NCBI GenBank assembly: GCA_026225395.1
Contig: JAMFSR010000035.1
Location: 124,001 to 188,000 of the forward strand
Origin: Granulicella sapmiensis
GTDB lineage: Bacteria; Acidobacteriota; Terriglobia; Terriglobales; Acidobacteriaceae
Length of the DNA stretch: 64,000 nt
Direction: 5' to 3'
Position numbers and translations under genes: made by a program
The notes under the pieces: generated by a model
The model's database searches: none
Told to the model about the DNA's origin: nothing
The model's input: only the letters and a program-made list of their open reading frames with translations
Shown here: one piece after another, positions 19,547 to 28,375 of the stretch
Position numbering within the stretch: the stretch's first letter is position 1
How the letters are laid out: each line of letters opens with the position of its first letter

Positions 19547-20338
19547 CTACGACAGCGTAACATCTGATTCGCCGCTACATCTTACTCTCATTTCGACGGA
19601 TTGAGACAGGCGCGAAATGGACCGGTTGCGGTATTCCGCCACACTGTTATGAAAGTCCGGCACGTGACTTTTTCGCATGAGGTCACGCATGGTGCGCGCG
19701 GTATCCATGACTACCTTCTGCCGGACTTCGTCCGTCATCTTCTCTAATTGTTCCTGCGGAGTGCCTACAGACGAATGGATGGTTAGCAGAAGCCTCTGCT
19801 GCTCAATAGCCTCCTCGATGCGCTCCTGGCAATCGAAGACGCTGCTCCCACCCAACTCTCTCACCGCGTCCATCTCCACGCTGAGATCGCCCGAAAGCTC
19901 GCACGAGACTTCAAGGCTTTGCAGAATATGGAGCACCGCTTCATAGGTGATCCGTAACGTAACGTCTTCGCCCTGGCAACTGCCTGAAAGCACGATCTGG
20001 AAGATGGTCTGATACGGGGAATAGCCAGAGGACGCATCCGATCGGGCCACTTCCGTAAACTCACCTCCAGCCGTGCGAGCCTCCAGCAGCACAAGAGATA
20101 CGCTTGCCTGAGCGGCCGCGAACTCCGATCGCGTCAACCGTGCCGCGGCCGTCAGGATCGCATTGGCCTCTGGCGACGAAACCCAGTTGCAAGTGACCAG
20201 AAGCGTCCGCAACGGGTCCACCCACGATGTCTGAACGATCGACGGCTTTGATGAGAAATAGAAATGATTTTGAGTTTCAGGTGGCCAGGTAAAGAAATAA
20301 AGGCCTCCAGCTTCGATTCCTTCCGGTAATTCCATCAT
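19547..20338 (-). CDS. Uncharacterised array protein B, small member
   Basis: 263 residues from ATG 20338, which overlaps the upstream stop (ATGATGG), indicating translational coupling. The ORF-track start at 20485 lies inside the upstream gene and is not used. Near the N-terminus 'NHFYFSSKPSIVQTSW' is a weak form of the family motif; the second half is helical ('EQLEKMTDEVRQKVVMDTAR'). It may be a connector or adaptor of the array. Function unknown. Confidence 0.75.
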   Translation of the reverse strand: MMELPEGIEAGGLYFFTWPPETQNHFYFSSKPSIVQTSWVDPLRTLLVTCNWVSSPEANAILTAAARLTRSEFAAAQASVSLVLLEARTAGGEFTEVARSDASSGYSPYQTIFQIVLSGSCQGEDVTLRITYEAVLHILQSLEVSCELSGDLSVEMDAVRELGGSSVFDCQERIEEAIEQQRLLLTIHSSVGTPQEQLEKMTDEVRQKVVMDTARTMRDLMRKSHVPDFHNSVAEYRNRSISRLSQSVEMRVRCSGESDVTLS

Positions 20339-22224
20339 GGTGGCGTCCCTGCCTCTATGGTCAGATTTTCGTCCCAGCGATGCGCTTCGGACCAACCCTC
20401 TTTGCATGGCCTGAGTCTTCCTCCCACGACGACGCTTTCTACCCGGTGGCAATAGCCCGAGTGAAAAAGCGATTGCGCAAACCATTGGAACGAGGTCTTT
20501 GCGTTTGCGCCGTTGAATGAAAAAGACTGGTGGTGCCTGGAATGATCGAGACGATCTTCAGGTGCAAACACGACCGTCGCCTCCTCCGTTCCACCCGTAA
20601 ACACGCACTCGATTTCGGCCTCGTGACTCCCGTATTCTTGAAAAGAATAGAGCCCAAGAACGAGAGATTCTTCGTTGGGAAATACAGCGGAGATACTGGC
20701 GGCTCCATCCTTCTCCTTAGCCCGGATGAACCAGCGGAGATTCTCGGAGCCGGAGATCATGAGAACGCGCGGCCCCGGATCTGGCAGTTCAAACTGCGAG
20801 GTCCTTACTTTCCCGTTCTGCTGCCATTCGCACCGTCCTGACAGTGAGGCTTCTCGTAGAAGGTTCGGATCCGCTGAGACCAGAAGAAGCCGTACCGGCA
20901 AGAGGGTTGCGGAGACGTTCAGGTGGACACGCTCACGCCTCTTTTCAACTTCTACATACGGGGAAAGGCGTTTGTCTTCGAGCACTGATCCGTCCTTGAA
21001 GACAAGGCGGCAGCGGTAGCGGTAACGGCGGTCCTCCTTGGAGCTGAAGGGAAGCTCGATCTGATTCATTGCTGCCAGCTGCTGCTGGGCCGCCTCCGGC
21101 GTCCCAGGCGGCGCAAGCTTCAACGTCGTCACGACCTCGCGCGGTCGAACACGTGGAAGGGGGTCGAGAACGAACGTCACTTCCAGGCGCGAGACGGTCG
21201 GTTCCAGCTGGAAGTTACAGCGGACGACGACGAGCACCGATCCGAGATTTAGCTCAGACACAGTTACGTCCGGACAGAAGTATGAGATGTCCTTCTTCCC
21301 AAAGGCCTGGCGAACTGTCAGGATCGGGTCAAGGGATAGTGCCATCGAAAGTGATGCCAGCAAGGGTTCGTTCAGATCCCACCGGTCATGCCCCTCACCG
21401 ATAATCTGGCCAGCGCGAAGCCTTACAAAGGTCTCCCCGGCAGCCACGGAAGGATCAGAGGCCGGGATGGCTTCGAGATAACGCATGCGTGCCTGATGGG
21501 CAAGGCGCAGCGCCCATGAATCCTGCATGTCTAGAGCTGGACGCCCTTCGGAGAATTCAAGCGGCAACGAACCAGACTTGCCCTGCAGCGTGTTACGCAT
21601 AGCCATCACAAGATGGCTCCATGGGATCGCATCGCTACCGGTTCGCGCCAGCCCGGCAAGCGCCCCCGCAAAAGAACGTGGATTCAACCGCGCAACACCC
21701 GAGACGCGTGGAGCCCAACCTGCTATTTCTACCTCTGCATACGCCACGATCGTAAGAGCGCCAGACTGCAGCAGGTTCAGCACGAAGACAGCGGCGGCAA
21801 CCGGAAGGGTCAGCCGAAAATCTCCGATACTCCGTCCGTCGAAGGAGAGTGGCACAGGATGCAATAGGGCTCGTACGTCTTCCGGTTCGAGGCCCTGTAT
21901 CGTCGTCACCGGCACAAGCCGCAGAAAACCGCCGAAGAGCGAAGCGCGTGTGAGCGTCGCATCAGGACGAAGAGCGCCAAGCGCCCGGTGAGCTACCTCC
22001 AGCGGCGGGTATTGGGCCTCGACACGGAACATCAACAAGCCGTGGTTGCCGCTCGTCCCCCTCACGGACTCCAGAAGAAAATCAGGAAGTCCATCTTCGT
22101 TCTCAGTCAGCGTAAGGCCGTTCGGCAGGAGGAAATATCCTGAACCGCGAGTCACTTCGGTGCCAGCAAAAAACCTCAATGCGCCAGAGTTAAGACTGGC
22201 GCCCAGGTCGAGGAAATGGCTCAT
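20335..22224 (-). CDS. Uncharacterised array protein A, first gene of operon
   Basis: 629 residues, ATG with AGAGGA upstream. N-terminal motif 'GYFLLPNGLTLTENEDGLPD', 'HGLLMFRVEAQYPPLEVAHR', a divergent core 'DFRLTLPVAAAVFVLNLLQS', and beta-rich modules ending 'WDENLTIEAGTPP'. The hydrophobic stretch at about residues 140-165 belongs to the core fold and is not a clear membrane helix. It begins the six-gene minus-strand operon, whose genes are separated by at most 58 nt. Function unknown. Confidence 0.8.
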   Translation of the reverse strand: MSHFLDLGASLNSGALRFFAGTEVTRGSGYFLLPNGLTLTENEDGLPDFLLESVRGTSGNHGLLMFRVEAQYPPLEVAHRALGALRPDATLTRASLFGGFLRLVPVTTIQGLEPEDVRALLHPVPLSFDGRSIGDFRLTLPVAAAVFVLNLLQSGALTIVAYAEVEIAGWAPRVSGVARLNPRSFAGALAGLARTGSDAIPWSHLVMAMRNTLQGKSGSLPLEFSEGRPALDMQDSWALRLAHQARMRYLEAIPASDPSVAAGETFVRLRAGQIIGEGHDRWDLNEPLLASLSMALSLDPILTVRQAFGKKDISYFCPDVTVSELNLGSVLVVVRCNFQLEPTVSRLEVTFVLDPLPRVRPREVVTTLKLAPPGTPEAAQQQLAAMNQIELPFSSKEDRRYRYRCRLVFKDGSVLEDKRLSPYVEVEKRRERVHLNVSATLLPVRLLLVSADPNLLREASLSGRCEWQQNGKVRTSQFELPDPGPRVLMISGSENLRWFIRAKEKDGAASISAVFPNEESLVLGLYSFQEYGSHEAEIECVFTGGTEEATVVFAPEDRLDHSRHHQSFSFNGANAKTSFQWFAQSLFHSGYCHRVESVVVGGRLRPCKEGWSEAHRWDENLTIEAGTPP

Positions 22225-22533
22225 GGATCCTCTGGCGTAAAACTACGGCGGCATAATTAACTAACTTGTACTTCAGACGTAATCGGAACTACCTTTGGCG
22301 ACTAGAGAGACACTATACCAATATCCGCTCACGCCGGCGGCGCAAGGATATTTATCCATGAAAAATGACATAGACACTGTTCGCGATTCATGAAGCATCC
22401 ATCGTCGCATCCCTGTAAGAACGAACGGAGCAAACAATCACCACCTGAAAATCATTGCCCTTGATGAAGGAGGTACGCTCTTGCGAGGGTTAACGGTCAA
22501 CCCGGATTTTGACCACCCCTCCATTCAATATCA
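22225..22533. other. Promoter-side gap upstream of the array
   Basis: AT-rich for this genome around 22240-22270 (TTAATTA, TAACTTG); it must hold the promoter of the array. No gene seen. Confidence 0.4.
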
Positions 22534-22810
22534 TCAACCCGGAAGGAGGTAGAAGTCGCCGTGGGGCAGCACATACCTCGTCTTGCATTGTGGGCACTCA
22601 GGCACGGCCATTGCTGGCTTATGAATATGAACTGCTCGGTTATCTACTTCGGCGCAACGCCCACATATTGGGTCGTCGTCGCCATTAGTGAACGCTATGC
22701 CTTGAACACGTATCAAGTTGGCCTTGAACCGAAGTTGCTCTCTCAAACTTTTATTCTCGTCTTCCTACCTTGGCTTTCAGCTCCCGCGCTTCCTCAATAA
22801 ACTTTGCCAT
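22534..22810 (-). pseudogene. Frameshifted small zinc-ribbon protein
   Basis: From ATG 22810 the frame reads 'MAKFIEEARELKAKV' and hits a stop; one base away it continues 'EDENKSLREQLRFKANL', then 'PICGRCAEVD' and 'PECPQCKTRYVLPHGDFYL'. Joined, this gives a roughly 90-residue protein with a short coiled coil and two CxxC pairs, a widespread small zinc-ribbon family of unknown role. One frameshift separates the halves near 22770, so it is a pseudogene or a sequencing error. Confidence 0.6.
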
Positions 22811-23044
22811 CTGGAGTAAAGTTCCGCATTAGCTGCGATGTTTACTAGCTTCAACACCTCAAGACCGTCGCTAATTATTCCCATTCGTCGATATTAATCG
22901 CCGATCAACGGGCTTTGGCAAGCCGGGACCAGTATGCCCGCTGAACCAAGCGCCTACATCCATCACAGAGACTTGTTGGTTTTGAAAAGTTTTTGAAAAC
23001 TACACTGCTAGCCCACCAGCTAAAAAGCGTAAGCCTCTTTTTTT

Positions 23045-23119
23045 TGGCGTCCCCGACGGGATTCGAACCCGTGTTACCGCCGTGAAAGGGCGGTGTCCTA
23101 ACCGCTGGACGACGGGGAC
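23045..23119 (-). tRNA. tRNA-Glu (TTC)
   Basis: 75 nt including encoded CCA. Acceptor GTCCCCG/CGGGGAC, T-arm GGTTCGAATCC, anticodon stem CCGCC/GGCGG with loop CTTTCAC, giving anticodon TTC. Its 3' end faces the array, the usual side for island insertion, but I see no duplicated tRNA end on the far side of the array. Confidence 0.95.
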
Positions 23120-23223
23120 GCGCACGCATCGCTAGAACCGCGATACTCAACCTTAAGGCTAACAACATGCTCGGCCAAAGGCAAGTATTCCGCGAGACTC
23201 TCTTTTGCACAGCTTCGGCCAGC

Positions 23224-24393
23224 CTACCGTCGCGCCGGCAGCGGAGCCTTTCCTGACCGCACCTTGCGCCGCACATCGGCATACTGCAGCAGGATGAAGT
23301 TATCCGTCATCCCCGCAATGTAATCGGCCACTACGCGCGCCAATCCTTCACTTTCGATCTCCGCAAAGTACGCCTCCGGCAACTCTTCTGGCTCATTCAC
23401 CCAGAAGTTGAACAACTCCGTCACCACCTCACCCGCCTTCGAGTGTTCGAGATCCAGCGCTGTGCAGGTATAGAGCGTGTCGTACAAATACCGCTTCTCT
23501 TCCATCCGTTCCGCTTCAGCCTGCGGAGAAAACACTGCCAGCCGCCGCCCGCACTTCCGTATATCCTCCAGCGACCGCGCCCCAACCTCAGCCACATTCT
23601 CCCGAGTCGTCCGAATCAAATCCATTACCAGCGTCTTCTGCATGGCCTGCAACGCGTCGTGGAACACATACTTCTCTTCTGCCGCCGGATGCGCCCACTC
23701 CACGCCCTCATAACTTCGTCGCAGAATGCTCACATTCTCGCGAATATGCCTCACATCCAACAGCCCCGACTCCACCCCGTCGTCCAGATCCGCAGTCAGG
23801 TAAGCAATCTCATCTGCTAGATCGATCAGCTGCGCTTCCAGCGGCGGCTGTTTGTCCAAAAAATACTCTGCCAAATCCGGATGCCCAGCCACGCTATAGT
23901 CGCGCGAGTGTTTAATGATCCCCTCACGCGCACCCAGCGTCAGGTTCAAACCGCGATGCCCCGCATAGCGCTGCTCAAACCGTTCCACGATCCTCAGCGC
24001 GTGCAAATTATGATCGAACCGCAACCCATGCGCCCTAAGGCATTCATCGAGCGCTCGTTCCCCGGCGTGCCCAAACGGCGGATGCCCGATGTCATGAACT
24101 AGAGCCAGCGTCTCCGCCAGGTCTACGTTCAATCCAAGCGCTCCTGCCACCTGCCGCGCAACCTGCGCTACTTCGATCGTGTGGGTAAGCCGTGACCGGA
24201 AGTGGTCCGACGCCCTGCTCGTAAACACCTGCGTTTTGCCCGCGAGCCGTCGAAACGCCCGCGCCTGCACCACGCGGTCGCGGTCTCGCTCGAAGGGTTT
24301 GCGTTCATCGCTCGCCGGGGCCGGAAAGGCGCGCTCAGACAGCGACGCTTCTTCCGAGCCAAACACACCACAAGCCTGCAGATTGTCCACCAT
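23224..24393 (-). CDS. dgt: dGTP triphosphohydrolase-like protein (HD domain)
   Basis: 389 residues. The HD-domain hallmarks are present: 'RLTHTIEVAQVARQVAGAL' and 'HDIGHPPFGHAGERALDECL' at about residues 65-115, with 'DLADEIAYLTADLDDGVESG' further on. Dgt hydrolyses dGTP to deoxyguanosine and tripolyphosphate and helps balance dNTP pools. The length fits the shorter, type-2-like dGTPases. A TAAACT box 7 nt before the ATG and the lack of a Shine-Dalgarno suggest a leaderless message. Confidence 0.9.
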   Translation of the reverse strand: MVDNLQACGVFGSEEASLSERAFPAPASDERKPFERDRDRVVQARAFRRLAGKTQVFTSRASDHFRSRLTHTIEVAQVARQVAGALGLNVDLAETLALVHDIGHPPFGHAGERALDECLRAHGLRFDHNLHALRIVERFEQRYAGHRGLNLTLGAREGIIKHSRDYSVAGHPDLAEYFLDKQPPLEAQLIDLADEIAYLTADLDDGVESGLLDVRHIRENVSILRRSYEGVEWAHPAAEEKYVFHDALQAMQKTLVMDLIRTTRENVAEVGARSLEDIRKCGRRLAVFSPQAEAERMEEKRYLYDTLYTCTALDLEHSKAGEVVTELFNFWVNEPEELPEAYFAEIESEGLARVVADYIAGMTDNFILLQYADVRRKVRSGKAPLPARR

Positions 24394-24400
24394 GGCTACA

Positions 24401-24406
24401 AGTTTA
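24401..24406 (-). promoter_or_regulatory. -10 box of dgt, leaderless arrangement
   Basis: TAAACT (within TATAAACT) ends 7 nt before the dgt ATG, so transcription should start at or next to the start codon. Confidence 0.4.
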
Positions 24407-24427
24407 TAGCCAATGCATCCTCAGCCG

Positions 24428-26530
24428 TTACTTCCCCGGAGCTGCATTCAAATGTGCCAGCTTCACCCGAGCGCCTTCAAGCTTATGCTGCACCTTCGCC
24501 ACATCGGTGGGGTCGGCTTCAGGAGGCAATGACGTCGCATACTCTGCAATCGACTTCTGCCACTCCACAACAGCCATCTGTAGCTTTCCACTTTTGGCAT
24601 AGATCTCGCCGAGATGATCCAGCACAGCCGGATCGGTGCCTAGCCGCGCCACAGCTTTGCGTGCATAGTCCTCAGCCAGCGCATATTGCCCCTGCTTGTA
24701 ATAAGCCCAGGCCAGAGAGTCAAGATAAGCGCCGTTCTGCGGATCAAAATCCACGGCTTTCTTGATCATCGCCACAGCATCATCCAACCGCACACCACGG
24801 TCGGCCAGCATATAGCCATAGTCGTTATCGATCGCCGCACTCTGCGGATCGAGCAACAAACCTTTCTTGAACTCTTCCTCAGCCTGGTCGAACAGCTTCT
24901 GCCGCTCCGCCACGCTTCCGCGGTAGTAGAACAGGAACGCCTTGTCCTCGGGCTTGGTCGAGAGCGACTCCACCTTATCCAATGCAACGGAAGCTTCTTT
25001 CCAGCGCTTCGCCCGCACATCAATGTCGGCGATCGTAAAGTAGACTTCGCGGTCCGCCGGCGTCTGCTTCAACTGTGCATTCGCCAGCTTGATAGCTTCC
25101 TCCACCTTGCCGGAGTCCGCCAACTGCCTCGCGTAGGCCAACTGCACCTCGTGATTGTCCGGCAACGCCGCCGCCGCTGCTGCTGCGGCCTTCGTAGCCG
25201 CGACCCAGTCATGCGCGTCGCGATAGGTATCGATCAGCCCATCGGAACCACGAGCTTGCGCCTCGCCGCCTAACGCCATCATCTGCTGGTAGGCATCCGC
25301 AGCCTCGGCCGTATGCCCGGACTCATTCTCCACGATACCCAATCGATCCAGGAACAACACACGATTGCCGCGGTCCTGGTCACTATACTTGCCGTCGGTC
25401 GCCACCGTTGCAGTCAGCATGCCCTTCAATGTCTTCACCGCATCGTCATACCGGCCCAGCGCGTCGTAGCAAAGCGCCTCGTTGTACTCCAGTTCGAGAT
25501 TGTCGGATACCAACGCACTCGCCTTCTTCAACGTCGAAAGCGCCTGCTCATAATGCCCCTGCTGACGCTGCAAATCGGCCTCGCGAATCAGCGACTGCGC
25601 GTCCTGCGGATCAGTGCTCAGTAAATCCGCGAATACCTTCGCAGCCGCATCGGTCTGCCCATCGGCTGCAAGAGAATTCGCCAACCCACGCTTCGCATCG
25701 GTATTGTCCGGGTCCTGCTCCAGGGTCGCGCGATACGCCGCGGCAGCATCCTTCGGCTTCTTCAACTGGTCATAAATTCCCGCCAGCGCGAAATCCATTC
25801 GCGCGCTGCGATCGTCCACCGGCACATCGGCAATAACCTTCGCTGCCGACACCAGATCGCCCTGCTCGGTATAGAGCCGGGCCATGCTCAGCACAACTTC
25901 TTCCGAACCCGAATCGATTCGTTGTGCGTCCTTGAACTGAGCTTGCGCCTTTGCCGAATCATGATTCAGCCCATAAAGCTGCCCGAGCAGCAAATGCGTC
26001 TCCAGGTCGTTCGGCTTCAACTGCGCAATCTTCTCGTACTCCGTGATTGCTGCCTTCAGCATGTCGGTCGACTGCGGACCCTGCCCATCCCCCAGCGACC
26101 GCAGATACACCCGACCCAGAAGAATATGCGCATCTGCATCTTCCGGATGCTTCGTCACTTGGTCCTGCGCAGCCGCCACGGCCTCTCGAATCCTTCCCAG
26201 CTTGAAATACAGATTCGCCAATCCATCCTGCAACTCACGCGAACCCGGATCGGCGTCGAGCGCCAGCTTGTACTGCTCTATGGCCTGCGTCGCCAGGTCC
26301 TGCCGGCCGTTTGACGAAGCCTCGTCCTCATACATCTTCGCCAAACCAAAGTGGTAGTAGGCCGCCGAGCGGTCAGGCGCAGGAACATCGACAGCAGGCA
26401 GTGCCGGCGCTGCACCCCACGTGTCTTTCCCGGCTCCGCTCTGTGCGTGCAGGCTGCTGGTACCCAAAAGCGTTGCAAAAGCGATGGCACAACCCGCTTG
26501 CAGCAGGGACACGCGAAAAACAGGGCTCAT
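24428..26530 (-). CDS. Secreted TPR-repeat protein
   Basis: 700 residues with a signal peptide ('LLQAGCAIAFATLLGTSSLH', cleavage after AQ). The rest is a solenoid of roughly 15 tetratricopeptide repeats, for example 'AKVFADLLSTDPQDAQSLIR' and 'YGYMLADRGVRLDDAVAMIK'. Such periplasmic TPR proteins act as scaffolds, often in outer-membrane or polysaccharide export systems. It lies downstream of purH on the same strand after about 90 nt. The specific partner is unknown. Confidence 0.85.
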   Translation of the reverse strand: MSPVFRVSLLQAGCAIAFATLLGTSSLHAQSGAGKDTWGAAPALPAVDVPAPDRSAAYYHFGLAKMYEDEASSNGRQDLATQAIEQYKLALDADPGSRELQDGLANLYFKLGRIREAVAAAQDQVTKHPEDADAHILLGRVYLRSLGDGQGPQSTDMLKAAITEYEKIAQLKPNDLETHLLLGQLYGLNHDSAKAQAQFKDAQRIDSGSEEVVLSMARLYTEQGDLVSAAKVIADVPVDDRSARMDFALAGIYDQLKKPKDAAAAYRATLEQDPDNTDAKRGLANSLAADGQTDAAAKVFADLLSTDPQDAQSLIREADLQRQQGHYEQALSTLKKASALVSDNLELEYNEALCYDALGRYDDAVKTLKGMLTATVATDGKYSDQDRGNRVLFLDRLGIVENESGHTAEAADAYQQMMALGGEAQARGSDGLIDTYRDAHDWVAATKAAAAAAAALPDNHEVQLAYARQLADSGKVEEAIKLANAQLKQTPADREVYFTIADIDVRAKRWKEASVALDKVESLSTKPEDKAFLFYYRGSVAERQKLFDQAEEEFKKGLLLDPQSAAIDNDYGYMLADRGVRLDDAVAMIKKAVDFDPQNGAYLDSLAWAYYKQGQYALAEDYARKAVARLGTDPAVLDHLGEIYAKSGKLQMAVVEWQKSIAEYATSLPPEADPTDVAKVQHKLEGARVKLAHLNAAPGK

Positions 26531-26622
26531 GTTTGAAATCCTATTATTAAAGCTCGTTCAATACCTACTTTGTTTAGACGGCATTCTACAGCTTTAGGGT
26601 GCCGGGGCCGGTTTCACACCCC

Positions 26623-28266
26623 TCACCCGTGTCTAAAATGCCTCACTCCGGTCATCACCATAGCAATTCCCAGCCGGTCCGCCGCCGCAATCACCTCATT
26701 ATCCCGCATTGACCCTCCTGGCTGAATCACCGCCGTCGCTCCCGCTTCGGCAATCGCTTCAAGCCCGTCCGGGAACGGGAAAAACGCGTCCGAAGCCGCC
26801 ACGGTTCCGACTAGCGGCAGCGCCGCCTTCACCGCACCAAACTTTGCCGCATCCACTCGGCTCATCTGCCCGGCGCCGATCCCCACCGTCTGCCCAAACC
26901 CACCCTCAAGCCGCGCATACACAATCGCATTCGACTTCACATGCTTGCAAACCCTCCACGCAAACATAAGAGCCTCAAGCTCTTCTGCGCTCGGCTCCCT
27001 CGCCGTCACCGACTTCAGATCGTCGGCGTTTACGAGCACATGATCCTCTTCCTGCACCAGGTAACCACCCGAAATCTGCTTCACCACCCGCGGCACCAGC
27101 GCCGGTTTCAGTCGCAACACCCGCAGATTCTTCTTGGCACCCAAAGCCACCAACGCCTCTTCCGTAAAGTCCGGCGCAACAACCGCCTCCACAAACAGCT
27201 TCGCGATCTCAACCGCCGCTTCCCCATCCACAGTTCGATTGACGCCGATCACCCCGCCAAACGCCGATACCGGATCAGCCTCCAGCGCCCGTTTATAAGC
27301 TTCCACCACGGTCGCGCCCATGCCCACTCCGCACGGATTCGTATGCTTGATAATCGCCACGGCAATCCCGGGAAACTCGGTCACAAGCGCCCAGCACGCA
27401 TCCAGATCGACCAGGTTGTTATAGCTAAGCTCTTTGCCCTGCAACTGCTCCGCATTGGCAATTCCCAGCCCGGACCCATCCGTATAGAGCGCCGCCTTCT
27501 GATGCGGATTCTCGCCATATCGCAGCGAAGCTTTACGTGGCGCAATCACGCGCAACGCCACCGGCATCTCGTCGGACGGCGCCACCACATCAACCGCAAC
27601 AGGAGCAGCGCCTGCAATCGAATGCTCGCCACTGTCCTTGGCCCCAGCCGCAAACGGCCCATCCAGCGTCAACCCTTCCAGCGTCGTCGCAATCGCAGCA
27701 TCATAAGCCGCGGTCACAGCAAACGCCTTCTTCGACAACCCCCACCGAGTCTCGCGCCCCAGCCTTCCCCTGTTTTCGGTCATCTCCTCAATCAGCGCAC
27801 CGTAATCCGCCGCATCCGACACCACCGCAACATCCTCATAGTTCTTCGCCGCCGACCGCAGCATCGAAGGCCCACCAATATCGATGTTCTCGACGATCTC
27901 CTCCAGCGTCACGCCCGCCTTAGCCGCCGTCTTCTCAAACGCATAAAGATTCACCACGACCATATCGATCGGCCCAATCCCATGCTCTTCCACGGCCTTC
28001 ACATGCGAGGGCTCACTCCGCCGGTGCAAAATCCCGCCATGCACCACCGGATGCAGCGTCTTCACGCGCCCATCGAGCATCTCCGGAAAACCCGTCAGAT
28101 CGCTCACATCGCGCACGGTCAAGCCCGCATCCCGCAGCGCCCGCGCCGTCCCACCGGTCGAAACCAGCTCCACGCCAAACCCATCCAGCGCCTTCGCAAA
28201 CTCCACCAACCCTGACTTATCCGTCACCGACAACAACGCACGCCGCACAGCCTTAAAATCGCTCAT
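26623..28266 (-). CDS. purH: Bifunctional AICAR transformylase / IMP cyclohydrolase
   Basis: 547 residues from ATG 28266 ('MSDFKAVRRALLSVTDKSGL'); the ORF-track extension is upstream of the promoter-like box. The N-terminal MGS-like IMP cyclohydrolase domain contains 'FPEMLDGRVKTLHPVVHGGI'; the C-terminal transformylase domain has 'LRYGENPHQKAALY', 'AIIKHTNPCGVG' and 'PGGSMRDNEVIAAAD'. It carries out the last two steps of de novo IMP synthesis. Full length, no anomalies. Divergent from serS. Confidence 0.97.
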   Translation of the reverse strand: MSDFKAVRRALLSVTDKSGLVEFAKALDGFGVELVSTGGTARALRDAGLTVRDVSDLTGFPEMLDGRVKTLHPVVHGGILHRRSEPSHVKAVEEHGIGPIDMVVVNLYAFEKTAAKAGVTLEEIVENIDIGGPSMLRSAAKNYEDVAVVSDAADYGALIEEMTENRGRLGRETRWGLSKKAFAVTAAYDAAIATTLEGLTLDGPFAAGAKDSGEHSIAGAAPVAVDVVAPSDEMPVALRVIAPRKASLRYGENPHQKAALYTDGSGLGIANAEQLQGKELSYNNLVDLDACWALVTEFPGIAVAIIKHTNPCGVGMGATVVEAYKRALEADPVSAFGGVIGVNRTVDGEAAVEIAKLFVEAVVAPDFTEEALVALGAKKNLRVLRLKPALVPRVVKQISGGYLVQEEDHVLVNADDLKSVTAREPSAEELEALMFAWRVCKHVKSNAIVYARLEGGFGQTVGIGAGQMSRVDAAKFGAVKAALPLVGTVAASDAFFPFPDGLEAIAEAGATAVIQPGGSMRDNEVIAAADRLGIAMVMTGVRHFRHG

Positions 28267-28274
28267 TACCTCTA

Positions 28275-28280
28275 ATTCTA
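28275..28280 (-). promoter_or_regulatory. -10 box of purH
   Basis: TAGAAT, 8 nt before the purH ATG. The divergent serS gene has the identical TAGAAT at the identical distance. Confidence 0.45.
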
Positions 28281-28361
28281 TCCGGCACGAATAACCCACA
28301 CGGCGCGTTTTCCTCACTCCTCAAACCTCCACTCCTCACCCCTCTCCAGAACTACGCAAGC

Positions 28362-28367
28362 TAGAAT
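28362..28367 (+). promoter_or_regulatory. -10 box of serS, leaderless arrangement
   Basis: TAGAAT ends 8 nt before the serS ATG and no Shine-Dalgarno is present, so the message is probably leaderless or nearly so. Confidence 0.45.
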
Positions 28368-28375
28368 GTCAAAGT

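Noticed and set aside
10643-22224. Phage tail or contractile injection system for the array
   Set aside because: No sheath, baseplate, spike, ATPase or tape-measure-like gene is recognisable; long beta-rich proteins alone are not enough.
23045-23119. Integrative element attachment site at the tRNA
   Set aside because: No copy of the tRNA 3' end was seen near 10.4 kb and there is no integrase in the window.
26941-28215. 424-codon plus-strand ORF opposite purH
   Set aside because: Arg/His-rich shadow of a certain gene.
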